A stretch of DNA of 64,000 bases from NCBI GenBank assembly GCA_011800155.1, contig CM022371.1, positions 1,302,001 through 1,366,000 of the forward strand, read 5' to 3'. The notes beneath the pieces are model-generated. The model was not told the origin of the DNA, did not search any database, and saw only the letters and a program-made list of their open reading frames with translations. The position numbers and the translations under genes were made by a program. Source of the DNA: Flammulina velutipes (lineage: Eukaryota > Basidiomycota > Agaricomycetes > Agaricales > Physalacriaceae). Positions 57,910-64,000 of this stretch are shown here, piece after piece (within the stretch, counting starts at the first letter, position 1; each line of letters starts with the position of its first letter).

Positions 57910-58091
57910 GGCTTGGAGCGTGTAAGGTTGTTGTGGCTCAAAGGAAGGACTCTCCGATTCTCTAGTGGTATTATGGTCAACGTGTCATGGGCGTATATTG
58001 ATAGCGAACAATTTCGTTACATCCTCACATCGTCGAAATGGGCCGATTGGCATGGGATGTGTGTCGAAGCTCAACGTCTCTCGATTGCTAT

Positions 58092-59623
58092 CTACACGCC
58101 ACTACCAATCACGCCAACGCGTCTCAGCGAGCGAACAACATATTCCAGTGGTCGGTAGCGACAAATAGCACGAAGCGCCCTGACCTTCTTCGGCACCTTC
58201 GTAACCATTCTCAAATGAGCCCATTTCTCCACGAAATCCCGAGGCAAGCCCGTCCAGCGGTCCAATTCTTCGCAGGGGGTGGCCAACACAGCATAAGACA
58301 TTTTGCTTGGATCCCGGTTAGGTGCCCCTGCCATCTGTTCATACCATTTCATTTCTGCGTAGCGGTCTTCAAGGAAGGCCAGCGCCTCCACCGCCGTGAA
58401 GCGTGCTTGGATATCGCGAGTGACCATCTTGTCGAATAATGGCGCGAGGGCGGGGACAATCGGTGCAAGGTGCTAGTAGTAAAAAACGGTTACTTGCGCA
58501 CAGTCAAAAAGCGATGGAATAGAACTACCTGGAACATGCGACACAGATTGGTACCCAAAACTGCGATATCAAAGGCGAATGGGTCGTAGTCATACTCACC
58601 TTGCGCAACATCTGGCGGAGGATATGCAGGCCCCCACTGTGTATGCTTGTACGACAAGCGTGAGATTGTGGGAGGAAGTATGAGCGATATGTCAAAGTCC
58701 ATGATCACATACTCCAATTTCCCTTCTCGCATTAGGTCACGGCGCATAGTAGGAGTTAGGTCGAAGCTGCTGCAGACCAAAATGTGGTTAACTAGGTAGT
58801 TGCGAGGCTGGAGGTCCTTCATGGGATGTCAGTGAGTCACCAATCACGACACACGAGAGAACGTACCCTGTGAATAATTCGATGGCTGTGAAGAAATGCC
58901 AGGCCGCGTAATAGATCACGAAGGAATGCGAAGATGGTATTCACAGTGCTGAACCATGCAGGGGGAATATTATTATCCCATCTACAGGGGGTACGAAGTA
59001 AGTATGGTAGCATATATCATGTATGAGAGCTTACTGACCGTGGCATGACTGCAAGCCAGTGTCCGCCAAACTCAAGCACGTCCAGAATAGGTACGATTCC
59101 AGGGACATGTCCCCCCGTATAGTTGCCAGATCTCTGCTCTCGGAGGATTAGTTGATAGATACGAAGTTCGTCAGAATCACTGGGGACGAGTTTGAGAACG
59201 ACGTGTCGACGATGTTCATCTTGAGCAAAGACAGCGCGTCCCTATCGAAAATCTCAGCGTTTGAACTTGATTATACAGGTGAAATAGAAAGACACACCTC
59301 ACAGCAAGCCGTCAACTGTTTTCGTTCATCGGGTCCCCGCTCATGGTAGGCGTAGGGCAAATCGTGACCGCATCCCACGGTGTCAAGGTCACAGGGTACC
59401 ATAGTACAGATGAATGCGCCTGGAGAACAGATATCGACATTGAACAGATTGTAGCCTTTATCGAGTAGCCAAGGGCGACACGACTCCCAGAATTTCATAC
59501 GCTTGTAAAGGTCGTCTGGAGGGATACCTGGAAGAAAATCGATCTAGGGTATGTTCTGTATCGTTTTGTCGGTGAATGATAGAGTAAACAAACTTGAATG
59601 GAAGTCTTTTCCAAACCTGCCAT
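58092..59623 (-). CDS. protein-kinase-like gene, copy 2 (intact)
   Basis: Start ATG 59621-59623 (MAGLEKTSIQ), then a ~50-nt intron and IDFLPGIPPDDLYKRMKFWE. Kinase features: VVLKLVPSDSDELRIYQLIL (Lys and a following Glu), a hinge region, AFLRDLLRGLAFLHSHRII, the catalytic loop HRDLQPRNYLVN (Asp and Asn present), and YVIMDFDISL in place of DFG. A C-terminal segment has MVTRDIQARFTAVEALAFLED and RAICRYRPLEYVV. No membrane segment or signal. About six exons. It belongs to the kinase-like families expanded in mushroom genomes; substrate unknown. The key residues appear intact, so activity is possible. Confidence 0.8.
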
Positions 59624-60030
59624 TCTAAAAGAAAGCCTGTATCACGACCCAATCCAACTTGGAGTCAGGATTCGGTTGGCGGAAGCAACAAGTAGTGGCG
59701 CACGTGGCCGACGGCCGCGACGTTGATTTGCCTCCGCATTTTCTATCTTCTGTTTGTTTAGAATTGAGGCCCAGTAAGAATCAGCTCTGAGGGCCTCCGA
59801 GTGATCACGAAAGTTACAGAGAATGACCGTATATATCAGAGAAATAGGGCGGGGCTCGGGATTCTCGGATGACGGGACCGGAGCCGTGGTTGTATTACCA
59901 AAAATAGATCAGTTCAGTACTTTACCTTCGACCATCTGTATCATCTGTACGTTTCCATCGTTTAGCAGTGCCAGAGGTCTTGAGTCTCGGGTCGCCAAAT
60001 GTTGGCAATTGGGATTCGTGGGCCCAAACT

Positions 60031-60325
60031 GCTATACAGTGGAGTGCATTGATATTGACACTGAATGGTTGTTTCTCTGTCTCTCATCGTGTCCGGAGCG
60101 TTGCACGAGCTCATCCTTCTGCCCATCATCTTGAGTGTCGCGGCCCTGCGGGAGGATCTGGGTTCCCTATGCAGGAGGTGGACGAGGAGTGGATGTCGAA
60201 CGCCATCAGGAATGATTATGAATATGCGTGAGCTACCTTCTTCTCTTTCAGTGGGTGAATCGTTAATGATGCCATATGCATGTAGTCCATTCCTGGCAGA
60301 CGATGATTCGATAAACAGTGATTAG
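60031..60325 (+). pseudogene. NPC1 3'-end fragment
   Basis: Matches the last part of the NPC1 gene (SGALHELILLPIILSV, EWMSNAIRNDYEYA, PFLADDDSINSD). The splice acceptor and the first codons of the penultimate exon are missing, and about eight extra bases sit in the AGGPGFPMQE segment, shifting the frame. No NPC1 sequence precedes it. A non-functional remnant carried by the duplication. Confidence 0.85.
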
Positions 60326-60602
60326 GCGATTCCGACGTATGTATGGGATATACCACTTTGTACCTTATTCACATTCACGGACTTCATTTTTGTGGTTTTG
60401 CGCCCAGATCGTAGCTGAATGCATGGAGACCATTGACCAGAATGCGCCATGGTTTGACCTTGACCTCAAGCTATCCGATCAGCATGGTGTATAGCCTAAC
60501 AATCTTGTCTAGCGTCTTGTGTACGCGACCTGCCTAGCCGATACCAGACTGGGTAGAAGGCAGGTATATAAGACGAAACTCCTCTGAATGATCCTCCAAA
60601 AG

Positions 60603-61111
60603 ATGAAGTTATTCAGCACTCTCCTCTATCTTATCCCCTCTGCCTTGTTTGTTTCGGCTGGGACGTTCCAGTCCCCTACGCAAGGCGCCACACTATCCAA
60701 TTCTGAGGTTCGTTCTCGTCCGGCTCTGCTATATAACAAGTATCTTCTGACAACGAACAGCCTTTCAACCTAACTTACACCTCGGACAAGTACTTCAAAG
60801 AGAACACTGAGAGCATCACTGTCCTCCTCTCCAAATATCCTTTCAAAGACAGTCTGAAGGGCGTAGTCTTGATTGAGGCGCTTCCACCTGACACCTACTC
60901 CACTGGGACGTACAGCGCGGAATTGACTCCCGAGTTCTTTTATCCTGGTTTTGAGCCGGGTCAGTACGACGTAGTCGTTTTGGAGAAGTATTATAGCTAC
61001 GCTGTGAGTCATGGAGCCTCCGCTTTCTATACTTTGGTTTGACCTTCTTAATATTAGGGTGTTGATGCCTACGATGTAAACACTCAGACTGTTACATTTG
61101 AATGGGCTTAG
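60603..61111 (+). CDS. small secreted protein, paralog B
   Basis: Start ATG 60603 (MKLFSTLLYLIPSALFVSAG, signal peptide). Same three-exon layout as paralog A with introns at the same places. Differences cluster in the mature part: NTESITVLLSKYPFKDSLKG and PDTYSTGTYSAELTPEFF, against ERSESITVLLSKSPFSD and the matching part of A. The end is extended by two residues (TFEWA). The N-glycosylation site NLTYT is kept. The frame is intact, suggesting it is functional or recently so. Converges with kinase copy 3. Confidence 0.82.
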
Positions 61112-61349
61112 AGCTCGAATGTTGTTCTGGAGCAGTGGAAGAATGGTTGTCCGATTATCCAATGGTATCATGATCAACATGAACGTATAGCTAACGATTT
61201 CGTTACATTCTCACACCGTTGAAATGGACCAGATTTTGAGTTTGATCTTACTGCCACCACCGTGACAAGTCGACTCGAACGAGGACATAGGGTGTGTCGT
61301 AGCTTCAACGTCTTTCGTTTGCTAACCCAGTCTCTGGCATTACCAATAT

Positions 61350-62869
61350 CTACGCACCAATCACCCCAACGCGTCTCAGCGAGCGAACAATGTATGCCAA
61401 TGGTCGGTAGCGACATATAGCACGAAGCGCCCTAACCTTCTTCGGCACCTTCGTAACCATTCTCAAATGAGCCCATTTCTCCACGAAATCCTTTGGCAAG
61501 TCCGTCCAGCGGTCCAATTCTTCGCAGACTGTGCTCAACACAGCTTGGGACATCTTGCTTGGATCCCGTTTAGGCGCTCCTGCATTGAGTACATGCGGTT
61601 GCATCTCTGCATAGCGGTCTTCAAGGAAGGCCAGTGCCTCTGCCGCCGTGAAGCGTGCTTGGATATCACGAGTAACCATTTTATCCAATAATGGCGCGAG
61701 AGCGGGGACAATCGGTGCAAGGTGCTAGTAGTAGAAACCGTTTAGTTGCGCACAGTCAAGGAGCGGTGGAATGAAACTACCTGGAACGTGTGACATAAAT
61801 TGCTACCCAGCACGGCGACGTCAAAGGCGAATGGGTCATAATCATACTCGCCTTGAGCAACGTCTGGTGGACGATATGTAGTCCCCCACCATGAATGCTT
61901 ATACGACAAGCGTGAGATTGTGGGAGGAAGTATGAGCGATACGTCAAAGTCCATGATCACATACTCCAGCTTTCCTTCTCGCATCAAATCATAGCGCATA
62001 TCAGTCATGTTGTAGCTGCCGTCGACCAAAATGTGGTTAACTAGATAGTTACGAGACTCAAGATCCTTCACAGGATGTCAGCGAGTCACCAATCACGACA
62101 CCAGAGAACGTACCCTATGAATAATTCGATGGCTGTGAAGAAATGCCAGACCGCGCAATAGATCACGAAGGCATGCGAAGACGGTATTCACAGTGCCAAA
62201 CCACATAGGGAAGATCCTATGATCCCAGCTACAGGGCCCACAAAGTAAGTATAGCAGGATATACCACGCATGAGAGCTTACTGACCGTGGCATGACTGCA
62301 AGCCAGTGTCCTCCAAACTCAAGTACGTCCAGAATAGGTACGATCCCAGGGATATGTCCCCCCGTATAGTTGCCAGATCTCTGCTCTCGGAGGATTAGTT
62401 GATAGATACGAAGTTCGTCAGAATCACTGGGGACGAGCTTGAGAACGACGTGGCGACGACAATTATCTTGAGCGAAGACAGCACGTCCCTATCTAAAATC
62501 TCAGCGTTGAACTTGATTACAGAAGTAGAATGGAAAGACATACCTGACAGGGAGCCGTCAACTGTTCTTGTTCATCGGGCTCCCGCTCATGGTAGGCGTA
62601 GGGCAAATCGTGACCGCATCCCACGGTGTCAAGGTCACAGGGTACCATAGTACAGATGAATGCGCCTGGAGAACAGATATCGACATTGAACAGATTGTAG
62701 CCTTTATCGAGCAACCAAGGGCGACACGACTCCCAGAATTTCATACGCTTGTAAAGGTCGTCTGGAGGGATACCTGGGAGAAAATCGATCTAGGGTATAT
62801 TCTGTATCGTTTTGTCGGTGAATGATGGAGTAAACAAACTTCAACGGAAGTCTTTTCCAAACCTTCCAT
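61350..62869 (-). CDS. protein-kinase-like gene, copy 3 (intact)
   Basis: Start ATG 62867-62869 (MEGLEKTSVE). Same exon plan as copy 2. Catalytic features retained: VVLKLV, HSHRIIH, RDLESRNYLVNH, VIMDFDVSL, and QGEYDYDPFAFDVAVLG. Changes from copy 2 include SYNMTDMRYDLMRE for SFDLTPTMRRDLMRE, and EMQPHVLNAGAPKRD near the C-terminus, next to the position where copies 1 and 2 have KWYEQMAGAP. All splice sites seem usable. Same unknown kinase-like family. Confidence 0.8.
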
Positions 62870-63329
62870 CCTAAAAGAAATCCTGGGGCTGATAGGTATA
62901 ACGGCCCAGTCTCTAGTTGGAGTCACGATTCGGTTGGCGGAAGCAACCAGTGGTGGCGCACGTGGTCAACCTTAATTTGCCTCCGCATTTTTTATCTCCT
63001 GCTTATTCTAGAAGCGAGGAGTTTGGTATCGAGTTACGGAATTTTTGCGATTGCCAGTCGGGATCCCAACGGTTACACTTGAATTTCTTGAAGTCAAGTG
63101 TGGCGCAATGTAAGAATTGTTCTTCGATCATCAAATAAATTGTCCAATACGAATTGTGTGTCGTAAACATGTTGTACGTAGAAATTACGTAGCATTATCA
63201 TATCGTTGTACCCAGTAATGTATCATAAGATGATAACTTACTGAAATTTATCCCGTCGTCGTATTGACAGCTCGCGAGAAGAGCAGAATCCGAAGGAATA
63301 ATGTACGGAGTCCAAGTGCATACCAAGGC
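62870..63329. other. intergenic region right of unit B
   Basis: 460 bp. The first ~145 bp belong to unit B; the rest is AT-rich, has no recognised gene and should include the 3' UTR of the hydrolase gene. Confidence 0.45.
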
Positions 63330-64000
63330 TTACGATGTCCTGTTGAAGAACAATTCGACATCGAATGCCGTTCCAAAGCCCAGCACATTCCCGCCTTCCA
63401 CGACGAACTGAGCACTGTACGGGGCACCGCCAGTCACATCCTGGGTCCAGTATTCTCCTGTAGGTACGCCATTTGACGTGACAAATGCCTTTGGAGCCAT
63501 AAGTACCATCATAGCCGAATTTTTAGCAGGATACTCACCTTACTAGCCAACGCCGAAACATTCCACAAATCCCCATCGAAGTGTTGCAACCGGATGTGTG
63601 AAGCCCAGACCTTGTCCCACTGAGCGATGAGAGTGGGTCTAGTATCTGCACCTTCCGTAGCATTGGGTAGATGCGCAAGAATGTCGGAGCAGGAATCCGA
63701 AGATGCGACATAGCAGAGGTCGATCGTGCCGTAGCCGCCATTAAAATACGCGCCACCGAGCACGGCTGGATCCACGCTGGAAGGTGCAGGTTCGCTGGGC
63801 CTAGGTGTAGCCGCTGCTAAGTTGGCAGCATACGTCGCTCTCACAGACTCCTTTACTCTAAAAATTGAATGAGAACCAGTCCCTGAAGTTCTTACACAAG
63901 CCACTTACAGGTCACTGATATCGCTCGTTTCCAGCCCTAGGATGGTATCCAAGATTCTGTTCTTGACGATGGCCGTAATTTCCCCGCCGTACAGGTAGTC
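63330..64000 (-). CDS. beta-lactamase-like serine hydrolase, 3' part
   Basis: The C-terminal part of a gene that continues beyond the right edge. Exons: 64000 to ~63908 (YLYGGEITAIVKNRILDTIL), ~63856 to ~63539 (ESVRATYAANLAAATPRPSE, PAVLGGAYFNGGYGTIDLCY) and ~63490 to 63330 (AFVTSNGVPTGEYW, VVEGGNVLGFGTAFDVELFF), ending at 63330-63332. The pattern resembles the C-terminal region of fungal beta-lactamase/transpeptidase-fold hydrolases, where a small beta domain follows the catalytic part. The catalytic Ser-x-x-Lys motif would lie outside the window, so the assignment is moderate. Likely secreted, given Cys and N-glycosylation sites. Confidence 0.6.

Larger units (their letters stand above)
56842..59768. 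repeat. segmental duplication, unit A
   Basis: Begins in the intron/exon region near the end of NPC1 (cagtgcattgatgttgat) and runs through the secreted-protein gene and the kinase gene, ending past the kinase 5' side (tttgcctccgcattttctat). Matched in the same order and orientation by unit B. Edges set by eye. Confidence 0.85.
60031..63016. repeat. segmental duplication, unit B
   Basis: Second unit, same order and direction as unit A: NPC1 3' fragment, secreted-protein gene, kinase gene on the minus strand. Starts near ggagtgcattgatattgac and ends near ctcctgcttattctag. Separated from unit A by about 260 bp of unrelated sequence. Confidence 0.85.

Noticed and set aside
1..64000. Transposons, CRISPR arrays, tRNA or rRNA genes
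   Set aside because: No transposase or reverse-transcriptase motif, terminal repeat, spaced array or tRNA-like element was recognised by eye; a tRNAscan-SE and repeat-library search would be needed to exclude small ones.

Overview
This window is nuclear DNA of a mushroom-forming basidiomycete (Agaricomycetes). Nearly every gene is cut by small introns of about 45-60 nt with fungal splice and branch signals. Gene content is fungal: a Zn2Cys6 regulator, a membrane-anchored GH5_9 glucanase, GPI18, a DUF6533 membrane protein and expanded protein-kinase-like genes. Genes are packed tightly on alternating strands, many in divergent pairs with 29-150 bp between start codons and convergent pairs with short or overlapping 3' ends. 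No transposon, tRNA or rRNA gene was recognised. Coordinates of spliced genes run from start to stop codon; introns were inferred by eye from splice signals, reading frame and family resemblance.

Left part (1-27.9 kb), mostly housekeeping: a 3' gene fragment, a repeat-bearing hypothetical, PCH2/TRIP13 ATPase (-), a SelW-like Rdx protein (+), SmF/SNRPF (-) and NC2-beta/Dr1 (+), a Mak32-like PfkB protein (-) and a phosphopantetheinyl transferase (+), Pol III subunit RPC34 (-), a small membrane protein (+), GH5_9 glucanase (-), mitochondrial Asp-tRNA synthetase (+), PABPN1/Pab2-like RRM protein (+), mitochondrial bL19 (-), an IVY1-like BAR-type protein (+), a Zn2Cys6 factor (+), an acyl-CoA dehydrogenase (+) and an unrecognised gene (-).

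Middle (28.4-48.8 kb): URB1/NPA1 (-) and GPI18/PIG-V (+) are separated by only 29 bp. A very large GAR (GAS2-related) coiled-coil protein follows (-), then a membrane-anchored coiled-coil protein (-), a cytochrome-b5-reductase-like protein (+), ARL1 (-), a WKF-domain lysine-rich protein (+) and a DUF6533 membrane protein (+).

Right part (49-64 kb) is the dynamic region. A protein-kinase-like gene is present three times: a decayed + strand copy at 49.2-50.9 kb and two apparently intact - strand copies at 58.1-59.6 and 61.35-62.9 kb. The latter two belong to a tandem segmental duplication of about 3 kb. Each unit carries the NPC1 3' end, a small secreted protein gene and the kinase gene. Inside the resulting inverted repeat lie a small mitochondrial-type protein gene, a SIRT5-like sirtuin and NPC1/NCR1. 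A beta-lactamase-like serine hydrolase gene runs off the right edge.

The best leads are the kinase/secreted-protein duplication and its inverted repeats, an 8-nt micro-exon carrying half of a redox CxxC motif, four GC-AG introns, a candidate AT-AC intron in the SmF gene, a candidate 31-nt intron, a lysine/serine/acid-rich insertion in RPC34, and a perfect TGACGTCA site inside the 29-bp URB1/GPI18 spacer.
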